Source of the DNA: Clostridia bacterium
GTDB lineage: Bacteria > Bacillota_A > Clostridia > Christensenellales > Aristaeellaceae
DNA length: 33,377 nt
Assembly: GCA_017430945.1 (NCBI GenBank)
Contig: JAFRMB010000170.1
Span: forward strand, 1-33,377
Direction of reading: 5' to 3'
Shown: piece after piece, positions 23,238 to 31,144 of the stretch
Layout: each line of letters starts with the position of its first letter
Position numbering within the stretch: position 1 is the first letter of the stretch
Position numbers and translations under genes: made by a program
Notes under the pieces: generated by a model
The model's input: the letters and a program-made list of their open reading frames with translations, nothing else
What the model was told of the DNA's origin: nothing
Databases searched by the model: none

Positions 23238-25367
23238 TCAGATGCCGTTGACGGCGTTCTCGCCGGCGACTTTGCCGTAGTACATCGCCATCGCGTGGCT
23301 GACGCCCTTGAGGCCGATGGGATACTGCAGCCCGAAGCGTCCGCCCTGCATGTTGCCGGCGACGTACAGGCCGGGGATGATGTCGCCGCAGACCTGGCGG
23401 CCCGTTTCGTCGGTGACCTCGGTGAAGGTGTGGCAGTCCTCGTCGGACTCCAGTCCGCCGATGCACACCAGCATGATGGCGGTGGTGAACATGTCCGCAT
23501 AGAAAGGCGCGGTGTCGATGGGCATCAGGCGGGAGGACACCTTGTTGAAGTCGTCGTCATGGCCCGCCGCGGCCAGCTCGTTGTAACGGGCGATGGACGC
23601 GAGCGCCGTCAGTTGGGCCTTCTCGTCGTCGGGATAGACCTTCGCCACAAGCTCCTCCAGCGTGTCCGCCTTCAGGCAGCGCCCGTCGGCCACGGCAGCC
23701 TCCAGCTGATACGGGCTCTTCCAGTTGCGGTAGGTCTTGTTGTTCTTCGGGGCCTCGACCGCGGAGGCGTAGTCCTCGAAGTAGCACGCGCCGCCGTGGG
23801 CCGCGGGCATGTGGGTCACCTGCTCCGGCCAGTTGGCATCGAAGAACTGCCAGCTCTGCATGAGCCGCGTGGCCTCGATCTGGTTCTCCAGCTGCTGTCC
23901 GGGGATGTCCTCGTTCATGAAGCGCTTGCCGTCCATGTCCAGGTTCAGGAAGCCCGCGTTGCCCATGACGCCGACGCCGGACAGGTCCGCGCCGCCACCC
24001 ATGTGGTGGATCATCGGCGCGTTGAAGCCCATGACCTTCGCGCCGGCCCAAGCACCCATGCGCAGGCCATCGCCCTGGTTCGTCTGTTTGCCGTTCACAT
24101 CGAAGGAGATGAACAGGCGGTTGTTCTTATGGGTCTTCATGATGTCCGGCGCAAAGTGGTACATGCAGGCGTCGTTGGAGCCGTAGTCGCCGGTGGACAG
24201 TATGACGCCCTTGGCTGCCGTCACCTTCAGGTACTTGCCGCGGTTCGGGGAATCGGGGGCGTCGTCCAGCGCATATACGCCCACGCAGCGGCCATCTTCC
24301 ATGATGAGTTTCCTGCCGAAGTGGCCGAAGTGGCCCTCCACCCTGCCGGTGTCCAGCGCCTTCTGCCAGTTGGCGTTGAAGGTCGCGGCCTGGCTGGGCA
24401 GGAATTCGACGGAGGTCGGGAAGCACGGGAAGCGCTCCTCCTTCCAGTTGTAAACGTGCTCGTTGCCGTCCGCGTCCATCCAGGACGGCAGGGGGCGGAA
24501 GATGGGCACCAGGAAGTCGTCGGCGTTCTCGTCCTCGATAGGCTGGCGGGTCTCGTCGGCGATGAACAGGTGCTCGTCCGCATCCATGTACCAGTCGAAC
24601 GCCTCGCCGATGTTGGCCGCCCACTTGGCGGTGATGGGGCGCTTCACACGGTAGCCGGACTCGTTGACATGCGCGTCCACGATCTCGGCGACCTCCTCCT
24701 GGGTCAGCGCGCGCTCGGGCCAGCGGGCATTCAGCTTGGGGCTGTTGATGACGGCGAACTCGCCGGAACGGCACTGCGGCGTCGCGGCGCCGTCGATGCC
24801 GATGACCGTCGCACCCAACTCGGCGGCCGCGCGGGCCGCGGAAACGCCGGCCAAGCCCAGGCCGACCACGACCACGTCGGCGCTCGCCTCGGCGTACACG
24901 TCGGCATCGGTGATCTCGGGTTCCTCGCCCAGCCAGTCGTCGCCGGGCGCCGCTGCCTCTGCAGGAGCGGCTTCCTCCTCCACCGCCAGACCCATGGCCT
25001 GGGCGATGCAGTTCGCCGCCGCCTTCTTCACCGCATTGCTCGTGACCGTCGCGCCGGTCACGCCGTCGATCTCGGCTGCCTGAGCGTTCTTCAGCTGTTC
25101 GGCCAGCTGCTCCGCCGCCGCAGCGCCGATGGCCGGCGTCTCGCCGCTGGAATCCACAACGACATCCACGATGCTCGTCTCATCAAAGGTCATGGTCACC
25201 GTGACCAGGCTCTCCAGGCCCTGCTCACTGGCCGAATAGGTGCCCGGCGTATAGATGGCCTTCGCATCCTCGGCCAGTCCGGTCCCCAGCACCGCCGAAG
25301 CGGCCACGCCCAGCGTGCCCAGCGCGGAGACCTTCAGAAAGTCGCGTCTCGTGACAAATTTGGACAT
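23238..25367 (-). CDS. Tat-exported FAD/FMN flavin reductase (fumarate/urocanate reductase-like)
   Basis: 709 residues. A twin-arginine signal (TRRDFLKVSALG, Arg7-Arg8) leads to an FMN-binding domain (about 36-120) with the ApbE flavinylation motif DGVTGAT (Asp101 to Thr107), a linker, then a FAD-binding reductase domain from about 164 (VVVVGLGLAGVSAARAA, ... GLYVAGNMQGGRFG near the end). This is the build of extracytoplasmic flavocytochrome-c-type reductases used in anaerobic respiration, where covalent FMN passes electrons to FAD, which reduces a double bond. Substrate cannot be told; the fumarate reductase active-site pattern is not obvious. AAGGAGG precedes the ATG at 25367, and an upstream ATG at 25418 has no site. 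A divergent LysR gene suggests substrate-induced expression. Confidence 0.9.
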   Translation of the reverse strand: MSKFVTRRDFLKVSALGTLGVAASAVLGTGLAEDAKAIYTPGTYSASEQGLESLVTVTMTFDETSIVDVVVDSSGETPAIGAAAAEQLAEQLKNAQAAEIDGVTGATVTSNAVKKAAANCIAQAMGLAVEEEAAPAEAAAPGDDWLGEEPEITDADVYAEASADVVVVGLGLAGVSAARAAAELGATVIGIDGAATPQCRSGEFAVINSPKLNARWPERALTQEEVAEIVDAHVNESGYRVKRPITAKWAANIGEAFDWYMDADEHLFIADETRQPIEDENADDFLVPIFRPLPSWMDADGNEHVYNWKEERFPCFPTSVEFLPSQAATFNANWQKALDTGRVEGHFGHFGRKLIMEDGRCVGVYALDDAPDSPNRGKYLKVTAAKGVILSTGDYGSNDACMYHFAPDIMKTHKNNRLFISFDVNGKQTNQGDGLRMGAWAGAKVMGFNAPMIHHMGGGADLSGVGVMGNAGFLNLDMDGKRFMNEDIPGQQLENQIEATRLMQSWQFFDANWPEQVTHMPAAHGGACYFEDYASAVEAPKNNKTYRNWKSPYQLEAAVADGRCLKADTLEELVAKVYPDDEKAQLTALASIARYNELAAAGHDDDFNKVSSRLMPIDTAPFYADMFTTAIMLVCIGGLESDEDCHTFTEVTDETGRQVCGDIIPGLYVAGNMQGGRFGLQYPIGLKGVSHAMAMYYGKVAGENAVNGI

Positions 25368-25401
25368 ATACCTTCCTCCTTGTGGTTTTATCGTCGAACC
25401 C

Positions 25402-25430
25402 ATTATCGCAGTTTTCACTTGATTTTGGAA
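25402..25430 (-). promoter_or_regulatory. Candidate promoter of the flavin reductase gene
   Basis: Minus strand GATAAT (25402-25407) with a poor -35 (TTCCAA, 25425-25430) at 17 nt. A weak -35 is what one expects of a promoter that needs an activator. Start near 25395. Confidence 0.5.
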
Positions 25431-25448
25431 TCACTTATCCCTTATAAT
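25419..25448 (+). promoter_or_regulatory. Candidate promoter of the LysR gene
   Basis: TTGATT (25419-25424), 18-nt spacer, TATAAT (25443-25448). The start would be near 25455, inside the adjacent palindrome, which would allow autorepression. Confidence 0.6.
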
Positions 25449-25450
25449 AT

Positions 25451-25467
25451 ATATAGTAAAACTATAT
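25451..25467. promoter_or_regulatory. LysR-type operator palindrome
   Basis: Perfect 17-bp palindrome ATATAGT-AAA-ACTATAT with T-N11-A contacts (25452 and 25464), the LysR-family binding pattern. Its centre is about 64 bases upstream of the predicted flavin reductase start, the usual activation position, and overlaps the LysR gene start site. Confidence 0.78.
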
Positions 25468-25479
25468 GCGAAGGGAACG

Positions 25480-26379
25480 ATGGCCGTGCTCAAACCGTCG
25501 CTGAAGGCCTTTGATCAGGTCTGCCGGTCCGGCAGCTTCACCAAAGCCTCCGCAAAGCTCTACGTCACGCCCAGCGCCGTCATGCAGCAGATCGACGCGC
25601 TGGAGCGGGAGTATGGGGTCCGGCTGTTCCACCGCACGCATCAGGGCGTACAGCCCACCGAGGCGGGCGCCTATCTGTATGAAGAGACACAAAAAATGCT
25701 GCAGCGCGCCGAAGAGGTCCGGACGCGCCTCAGCACCATCGCCGAGGGCAGTGAAACGGTGTGTATCGGCACCTCCATCCTGGAGAAGTGCCGCCTTTTG
25801 TACGATCTGTGGGCGCTTTACAGCCAGAAGCATCCGGCCTGCCGCATCGAAATGGTCAACATCAGCGCAGGGTCAAACATCCAGGACCGCGCAGACCTCA
25901 TCGAGAGCCTGAACAGCGGCATCGGCTGGATGCGGGAATGGCAGTTTCTGGAGATCTGCCGCGTGCCGATCGGCATCGCGATGGAAAAGGCCCACCCGCT
26001 GGCGGGCAAGGCCGTGATCGATCCTGAAGACCTGGCCGGGCAGCCGGTGGGCACCTTTCAGGGGACGACCTACGAGGGCCATGACAGCCTGTACCGGTAT
26101 CTTGGCGGCTTGGGAGCGCAGCTCCTCTGGCTGGACATGCCTTCGCCGTCCGTGTTCTGGGAGTGCGCCTTCCAGCACCGGCTGCTGCTGGCACCGCTGT
26201 GCTGGAGCGACATACTCGCCGGGCTCACGCTGCGCCCGGTGCGCTGGGACTACGCGCTTCCCTACGGGATCTTCAGCAGGCAGCACCCCCGGGACGAGGT
26301 CCGGCGCTTCATACGGTATATCGAAAAGGTATACTCCGGGGAAGGTCCCGACGATATCGTGCCCGTGCTGAACTACTGA
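25480..26379 (+). CDS. LysR-family transcriptional regulator
   Basis: 299 residues, standard length. Winged HTH at 1-62 (SLKAFDQVCRSGSFTKASAKLYVTPSAVMQQI, then LEREYGVRLFHRTHQGVQPTEAG), followed by a two-lobe effector domain (about 90-290). It should bind the palindrome at its own promoter and control the divergent flavin reductase. The effector is probably that enzyme's substrate, by analogy with other LysR/reductase pairs. The ATG at 25480 sits only about 4 bases after AAGGG; a GTG at 25486 has better spacing and could be the real start, shortening the protein by two residues. Confidence 0.88.
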   Translation: MAVLKPSLKAFDQVCRSGSFTKASAKLYVTPSAVMQQIDALEREYGVRLFHRTHQGVQPTEAGAYLYEETQKMLQRAEEVRTRLSTIAEGSETVCIGTSILEKCRLLYDLWALYSQKHPACRIEMVNISAGSNIQDRADLIESLNSGIGWMREWQFLEICRVPIGIAMEKAHPLAGKAVIDPEDLAGQPVGTFQGTTYEGHDSLYRYLGGLGAQLLWLDMPSPSVFWECAFQHRLLLAPLCWSDILAGLTLRPVRWDYALPYGIFSRQHPRDEVRRFIRYIEKVYSGEGPDDIVPVLNY

Positions 26380-26388
26380 CGGCAGCGC

Positions 26389-26910
26389 TCAAAGCCACAG
26401 ATCATAGCGCAATTCGATCGAATCCCGCGCCGCGCCGCGGTTTCGCCGCGTGCCAAAGCCATCGGCCCGAGTCATCCCCAGCTTCTCCATGACCCTGCGG
26501 GACGCGGCGTTCTCGGCGTCGGAGTGCGCGTAGAAATGCCGGATCCCCATGTGCGACGAGAGGTATTCGACGACGGCCCGCGCAGCCTCGCAGGCGAAGC
26601 CTTGCCCCCGATGTTCCGGGGCGATGATCCACGCGAGCTCCGCGCCCTCATCCTCCATGTACACGCTCACCGCGCCGATGTGCCGATCGTTCCGCAGCAC
26701 GGCGAATTCGTACCGGTCGGGATCTTCCGACGCCCAAGCCGCCTCGGCCTCCTTCAGTGTCGCCATGGTCTCCTCCGGACCGTCAAAGGGCATGAAGAGC
26801 ATATACTTCACGTGCTCGCGGTCCGTCGCATACGCGTTTGCGGTCTGAAGGTATGCCGTTCCCAGCGGCCGAAGCCGAAGGCGCTCCGTCGCGATCTCGA
26901 CGCCGTTCAT
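26389..26910 (-). CDS. GNAT N-acetyltransferase, RimJ/RimL type
   Basis: 173 residues. Typical RimJ/RimL/SpeG-like GNAT: TERLRLRPLG at the start, IGAVSVYMEDEGAELAWIIAP in the middle, acetyl-CoA loop PEHRGQGFACEA, then HSDAENAASRRVMEKLGM. It transfers an acetyl group to an amine, probably a protein N-terminus or small molecule. It overlaps the upstream EamA gene by four bases, so the two are coupled. Its stop is only 9 bases from the convergent LysR stop, with no terminator between. Confidence 0.88.
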   Translation of the reverse strand: MNGVEIATERLRLRPLGTAYLQTANAYATDREHVKYMLFMPFDGPEETMATLKEAEAAWASEDPDRYEFAVLRNDRHIGAVSVYMEDEGAELAWIIAPEHRGQGFACEAARAVVEYLSSHMGIRHFYAHSDAENAASRRVMEKLGMTRADGFGTRRNRGAARDSIELRYDLWL

Positions 26911-27791
26911 CGCCGCTCCTCCCCGATCTCACTGGCGACCGCGGAGCCGATGATCATGACCGCGCCGATCAGTCCCGCCACACCCAGCGGCTCTCGCAGG
27001 AACAGCGCAGAGATCAGCAGCGCGGACACCGGGTCGATGTAGCTGAGTATCGCGATGGACTGCGCCCGCATGCCGTCCATGCTGCCGAAGTACAGAAGAT
27101 ACGCGATCCCGGTGTGGACGATGCCCACGACCAGCAGAAGCGCCGCCGACATCGGCCCGAGGCCTCCGCCGGACGTGCCGCGCGTCGCGAGCAGATAGGG
27201 GATCATGACGATGCCGGCGGACAGCAGCTGAACGATCGTCTTCTGGTACGCGTCCACGCCGCCGACCCTCTTGTTCATGATGACGACGGCCGCGTAAAAG
27301 GCCGCGGCCCCGAGCCCCAGCAGCACGCCTCGCGGGCTCCCCGCACGCGCGCCCCCGCCGATCACGCCGGACACCAGCACCATGCCCGCGATGGCGACCA
27401 GCGCGCACACCGCCCGTTTCGCCGTCAGCCGCTCCCTGAACAGCAGCGGGGAGAGCAGGATCACGATCGTCGGCTGCATATAGTAGCACAGCGTCGCGAC
27501 GGCGACCGTCGTGTGTGCGTAGGCCTCGAACAGCAGGATCCAGTTGACGCCGATCAGCGCACCCGTGAGCGCGAGATACGCGAGCGTCCGCGCCGGCAGC
27601 CTGTCCCCCACCCTGCCGCGCCTGAACAGCACGAAGACCAGCAGGAACCCGCCGCCGAGCACGCCCCGCGCAAAGGCGAGGAAAGCGGACGGCAGCGGTA
27701 TGGACCGCCTGAATACCCCGATCGTTCCAAAGATGAGTATCGAAGAAACGAACATCAGCAGCGACTTTCGGTCATTGGCGCCATGGCTCAC
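26907..27791 (-). CDS. EamA/DMT-family transporter
   Basis: 294 residues with about ten hydrophobic helices in two repeats of five, the EamA (DMT) layout. Conserved features: FARGVLGGGFLL, LIGVNWILLFEAYAHTTVAVATLCYYMQP in the first repeat and LSYIDPVSALLISALFLREPLG in the second. Family members export amino acids or metabolites across the cytoplasmic membrane; the substrate is unknown. Start is a GTG at 27791 after GAGGAG. Translationally coupled to the acetyltransferase, suggesting a modify-and-export or detoxification pair (inference). Confidence 0.88.
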   Translation of the reverse strand: MSHGANDRKSLLMFVSSILIFGTIGVFRRSIPLPSAFLAFARGVLGGGFLLVFVLFRRGRVGDRLPARTLAYLALTGALIGVNWILLFEAYAHTTVAVATLCYYMQPTIVILLSPLLFRERLTAKRAVCALVAIAGMVLVSGVIGGGARAGSPRGVLLGLGAAAFYAAVVIMNKRVGGVDAYQKTIVQLLSAGIVMIPYLLATRGTSGGGLGPMSAALLLVVGIVHTGIAYLLYFGSMDGMRAQSIAILSYIDPVSALLISALFLREPLGVAGLIGAVMIIGSAVASEIGEERR

Positions 27792-27959
27792 GCGACCATC
27801 TCCTCAAAACCAGACCATTGGGAAACACACGACTGCGACCAGTGTATCACACCGGCGGACATCTGAAAAGGCAATTTTCATTATGAAACGCAGGGATCCG
27901 GCCGGAGAAGCGCACCACAGAACACGACTTGAGACGATATCGGATGGGAGGAATCAGAC

Positions 27960-28811
27960 TTGCTCGTAAACATGAAGGACATGCTGCAGAAGGCAAACCA
28001 GGGGCACTACGGCATCGGCTTTTTCAACGCCGTCGACCAGGAGATGGCCCGCGCCATCATCGGGACCGCCGAAGAGCTGCGCGCGCCGGTGATCGTGGGC
28101 ACCGCGGAGATCCTGCTCCCCGTCACGCCGCTGGAGCGCGTGGCGGAATACCTGATCCCCCTGGCCGAAAAGGCCAGCGTTCCCGTCGCCGTGCACTACG
28201 ACCACGGCCTGACGTTCGACAAGTGCATGGAGGCGCTCCGGCTGGGCTTCACCTCCATCATGTACGACTGCTCCACCGCGCCCTACGACGAGAACCTGGC
28301 CGCCGTCCGGGAGATGGTCAAGATCTGCCACGGCATGGGCGCGACGGTGGAGGGCGAGCTCGGCCACGTCGGCGACAACGAGGGCGCGGGCAGGCTGTCC
28401 GATCCGTCGGCCTATTTCACGGATCCCGACACGGCGGCCGACTTCGTCGAGAAGACCGGAGTCGATGCACTGGCCATCGCGGTGGGCAACGCGCACGGCG
28501 AATACAAATTCCCGCCCAAGCTGGATTTCGACCGGATCACGTCCATCTCGTCGGCGACCGGCGTGCCCCTGGTGCTGCACGGCGGCAGCGGCCTCTCCGA
28601 CGACGACTTCCGCCAGGCCGTCAAGCTCGGCATCTGCAAGATCAACATCTTCACGGACCTCGACAAGGCCGGCAAGGCCGGCATCGAGCGCGGGCTCCGG
28701 GCGGGCGCGGGCACGATGATGAACCTCATCCCCTACGCGATCGACGCCATGCAGGCGGTCGTCAAAAACAAGATCGAGCTGTTCGGCTCCGCCAGCCGCG
28801 CGATCGGATGA
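27960..28811 (+). CDS. Class II fructose/tagatose-bisphosphate aldolase-family protein
   Basis: 283 residues. Zinc-dependent ketose-bisphosphate aldolase: HYDHG (His79, catalytic Asp81, zinc ligand His82), TVEGELGHVG (Glu132/Glu134 region), zinc ligands His179 (NAHGEYK) and His207 (LHGGSG), and KINIFTDL. It cleaves a ketose (bis)phosphate to dihydroxyacetone phosphate and an aldehyde. The exact sugar is not clear, and the sequence lies between fructose and tagatose types. Start is a TTG at 27960, about 8 bases after GGGAGGA; the ATG at 27972 is too far from that site. It is followed by a terminator and a separate PfkB gene; both could serve one sugar pathway. Confidence 0.87.
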   Translation: MLVNMKDMLQKANQGHYGIGFFNAVDQEMARAIIGTAEELRAPVIVGTAEILLPVTPLERVAEYLIPLAEKASVPVAVHYDHGLTFDKCMEALRLGFTSIMYDCSTAPYDENLAAVREMVKICHGMGATVEGELGHVGDNEGAGRLSDPSAYFTDPDTAADFVEKTGVDALAIAVGNAHGEYKFPPKLDFDRITSISSATGVPLVLHGGSGLSDDDFRQAVKLGICKINIFTDLDKAGKAGIERGLRAGAGTMMNLIPYAIDAMQAVVKNKIELFGSASRAIG

Positions 28812-28843
28812 GACCGCCCGGCGATCGGATGTGATCGATCCAG

Positions 28844-28875
28844 GCGGCGCCGCTTTCATGCGCGGCGCCGCTTTT
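28844..28875 (+). terminator. Terminator after the aldolase gene
   Basis: Two copies of the self-complementary 10-mer GCGGCGCCGC (28844-28853 and 28862-28871) form a perfect stem with an 8-nt loop, followed by TTTT. Confidence 0.75.
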
Positions 28876-28967
28876 GTCAGCATCACCGCCTTCAAATCCT
28901 CGGGCGGCACGGAAGCGGGCCGCGAACGCGCCTCGAAGCGCCTGCACCGCCGGCCGCGAAGTTTTCT

Positions 28968-28996
28968 TTGCTTTTGTCCGGTCTGCGTGCTATAAT
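28968..28996 (+). promoter_or_regulatory. Promoter of the PfkB operon
   Basis: TTGCTT (28968-28973), 17-nt spacer, TATAAT (28991-28996). Leader about 38 bases to the ATG. Confidence 0.75.
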
Positions 28997-29040
28997 CCAG
29001 AAAAAGGACATCGGCGGCCGGCACGACAGGGAGGTATACC

Positions 29041-30048
29041 ATGGGATCCATCGCAATCGCTGGAACGATCGTCGCGGACATCATCAAGATGATCGATATC
29101 TATCCGGAAAAGGGGATGCTTGCCGACATTACCGAGGTGATCCGCGGGATCGGCGGCTGCGCTTCGAACACCGCGGTGAGCCTCAAAAAACTCGATCCCG
29201 CGATCGACGTCAGGACCATCGCGCTCGTCGGGGACGATGAGAACGGCCGCTATCTCAAAGAAAAGCTGCGGGGCTACGGGGTCGACACGTCCATGATCTG
29301 CACGACGGATCAGGCGCTGACCTCCTTCTGCGACGTGATGACCGTGCGTGCCACCGGCGAGCGGACGTTCTTTCTGGATCGCGGTTGCTGCCGTCTGTTC
29401 GACGAAACGTACCTGATGCGGGAAGAACTGGCTGGAACGGATCTCATCCTGCTGGGCTACGGCGGGCTTTTGGATGCATTCAACGCGCCCGACGCCGAAT
29501 GCGGGACCAGGCTGGCCAGGGCGATGCGCGATCTGAAGGCGCTCGGCATCCGGACCGCGATGGACGTGGCCAGCATGCACGACGCCGAGGAGATGCGGCA
29601 GGTCATCCTGCCGGCGCTGCCGTATGTCGACTACCTGATCATCAACGAGATGGAGGGCGGCATGCTCGCGGACATCCCGCCCCGCGATGAATTCGGAAAG
29701 CTCCTGTCTGAACGGCTGCGCCGGATCTGCGAAAGGCTGATGGCCGCGGGCACACAGCGCTGCTGCGTGCTGCACGCACCGGAGACCGGCTGCGCCATGA
29801 CGGCGGACGGCGCATATTGTGAGGTCCCGTCGCTGGACCTGCCAAAGGGCTACATCGCGGGCGCGGTCGGCGCGGGCGACGCGTTTTGCGCCGGCATGCT
29901 GTACAGCATCCACCGCGGGCTGCCCGTCGCGGAGGCCCTGCGGGTCGCGGCGGCCACTGCGGCCGCCAATCTCTCCGCAGCCGACTCCGTGAGCGGAGCG
30001 CGAGGCATCGAAGAGGTGCGGCGGCTGTATGACATGTACCACCGCTGA
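29041..30048 (+). CDS. PfkB-family carbohydrate kinase
   Basis: 335 residues. Ribokinase-like fold: AIAGTIVADIIKMIDIYP, GIGGCASNTAVSLKKL (the first PfkB signature, Gly39 to Leu51), ALVGDDENGRYLKEKL and GAVGAGDAFCAGML (second signature, catalytic Asp280). It phosphorylates a sugar or nucleoside with ATP. The substrate cannot be told, though the neighbouring aldolase makes a sugar phosphate pathway likely. Ribosome site GGGAGG is 8-10 bases before the ATG. The next gene follows after 36 bases, likely in the same transcript. Confidence 0.87.
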   Translation: MGSIAIAGTIVADIIKMIDIYPEKGMLADITEVIRGIGGCASNTAVSLKKLDPAIDVRTIALVGDDENGRYLKEKLRGYGVDTSMICTTDQALTSFCDVMTVRATGERTFFLDRGCCRLFDETYLMREELAGTDLILLGYGGLLDAFNAPDAECGTRLARAMRDLKALGIRTAMDVASMHDAEEMRQVILPALPYVDYLIINEMEGGMLADIPPRDEFGKLLSERLRRICERLMAAGTQRCCVLHAPETGCAMTADGAYCEVPSLDLPKGYIAGAVGAGDAFCAGMLYSIHRGLPVAEALRVAAATAAANLSAADSVSGARGIEEVRRLYDMYHR

Positions 30049-30084
30049 CGCGCGCAGCGCCCGCTACGAAAGGAGGCAGACCGA

Positions 30085-30420
30085 ATGGTCGGCAATTACA
30101 AAGTCATCACCCTCTGCGGCAGCACCCGCTTCAAAGACGCGTTCATGGCGGCGCAGAAGCAGCTGACGCTGGCGGGCAACATCGTCATCAGCGTGGGCCT
30201 GTTCGGCCACGCCGGCGACAGCGAGGTCTGGGAGGGCATATCTGAGGACACGCTGACCCGCACCAAACAGATGCTGGACGACATGCACAAGCGAAAGATC
30301 GACATGGCGGACGAGATCTTCGTCATCAACGTGGGCGGCTACATCGGCGACAGCACGCGCTCGGAGATCGAATACGCAGCGGCGCACGGCAAGCCCGTTC
30401 GCTATCTGGAGGATCGATAG
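30085..30420 (+). CDS. Nucleoside 2-deoxyribosyltransferase-like protein (DUF4406 type)
   Basis: 111 residues, a complete small protein. Features: nucleotide-loop ITLCGSTRF (8-16), LAGNIVISVGLFGHAGDSEVWEG, MLDDMHKRKIDMADEIFVIN and STRSEIEYAAAHGKPVRYLE with Glu94 at the position of the catalytic glutamate of deoxyribosyltransferases. It resembles the DUF4406/nucleoside deoxyribosyltransferase-like branch of the SLOG-type fold, so it may bind or cleave a nucleoside or nucleotide. Strong ribosome site AAAGGAGG. Its place after PfkB and before a flavin reductase gives no clear pathway. Confidence 0.82.
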   Translation: MVGNYKVITLCGSTRFKDAFMAAQKQLTLAGNIVISVGLFGHAGDSEVWEGISEDTLTRTKQMLDDMHKRKIDMADEIFVINVGGYIGDSTRSEIEYAAAHGKPVRYLEDR

Positions 30421-30477
30421 GTCCGGGCCGCGGCGCGGTGCCGCGCGTTCCCGCCTTTGAAAAAGGAGGATCGGAAC

Positions 30478-30996
30478 ATGAGACGAGCCATCGAAGTATT
30501 CGATCACGCGGATACGATCGTCAAAGCGCTGCCGGAGGGCATACTGCTCAACACATACGCGGGCAAGTTCAACAGCATGGTGATCGGCTGGGGCCACCTC
30601 GGCGTCATATGGGGGCTGCCCACGTTCACCGTCTATGTGCGTCAGAGCCGCTTTACCAAATCACAGCTGGACGCGACCCGTGAATTCACGGTCTCCGTGC
30701 CGCTGGACGGTGTGCTGGACAGGGAAGTATTCCACATCTGCGGCACGCAGTCCGGGCGCGACATCGACAAGGAAAGGGACGCCCACCTGACACTGGTGGA
30801 CGCCGTACACATCCGAACGCCCGCCGTCAGGGAAGCGCCTCTGACGCTGGAGTGCAAGGTACTTTATCAGCAGGACCAGGTGCTGGATCGCATCCCGCAG
30901 GATCTCGCGCAGCGCTATTACGGCCGGGCCGCAGATGTGGGAGACTTCCACACAGCCTATATCGGCCAGATCCTGGACGCCTATATCATCGAATAA
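30478..30996 (+). CDS. Flavin reductase-like (DIM6/NTAB) domain protein
   Basis: 172 residues. The flavin reductase-like FMN-binding fold: NTYAGKFNSMVIGWGHLGVIWGLPTFTVYVRQSRFT, then REFTVSVPL, FHICGTQSGRDIDKE and ECKVLYQQDQVLD. It binds FMN and probably reduces it or acts as a small flavoprotein. The ATG at 30478 follows AAAGGAGG at 7-9 bases; a TTG at 30457 lies upstream of that site. Last gene of the PfkB transcript, with a 12-bp hairpin downstream. Confidence 0.88.
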   Translation: MRRAIEVFDHADTIVKALPEGILLNTYAGKFNSMVIGWGHLGVIWGLPTFTVYVRQSRFTKSQLDATREFTVSVPLDGVLDREVFHICGTQSGRDIDKERDAHLTLVDAVHIRTPAVREAPLTLECKVLYQQDQVLDRIPQDLAQRYYGRAADVGDFHTAYIGQILDAYIIE

Positions 30997-31036
30997 GACC
31001 GCCGGCCTCGGCGCCCACGGGCCGGAAACGGACCCC

Positions 31037-31073
31037 CGAACGCCCCGGGCCGCATCGTCTGCCGGGGCGTTCG
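31037..31073 (+). terminator. Hairpin after the flavin reductase gene
   Basis: A perfect 12-bp stem CGAACGCCCCGG/CCGGGGCGTTCG (31037-31048, 31062-31073) with a 13-nt loop but no T-tract. Probable attenuating or end-of-transcript structure. Confidence 0.5.
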
Positions 31074-31085
31074 CATGTCGTGTAC

Positions 31086-31114
31086 TGGACAAATGCGCGA
31101 ATTAGTGCTACAAT
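31086..31114 (+). promoter_or_regulatory. Promoter of the esterase/ATP-grasp operon
   Basis: TGGACA (31086-31091), 17-nt spacer, TACAAT (31109-31114). Leader about 25 bases. Confidence 0.82.
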
Positions 31115-31144
31115 ACATGCATCTATCCAAAGGAGACGACGACC

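Noticed and set aside
23196..25514. 772-residue plus-strand ORF opposite the flavin reductase
   Set aside because: No motif and no ribosome site; it runs through two terminators and the operator region.
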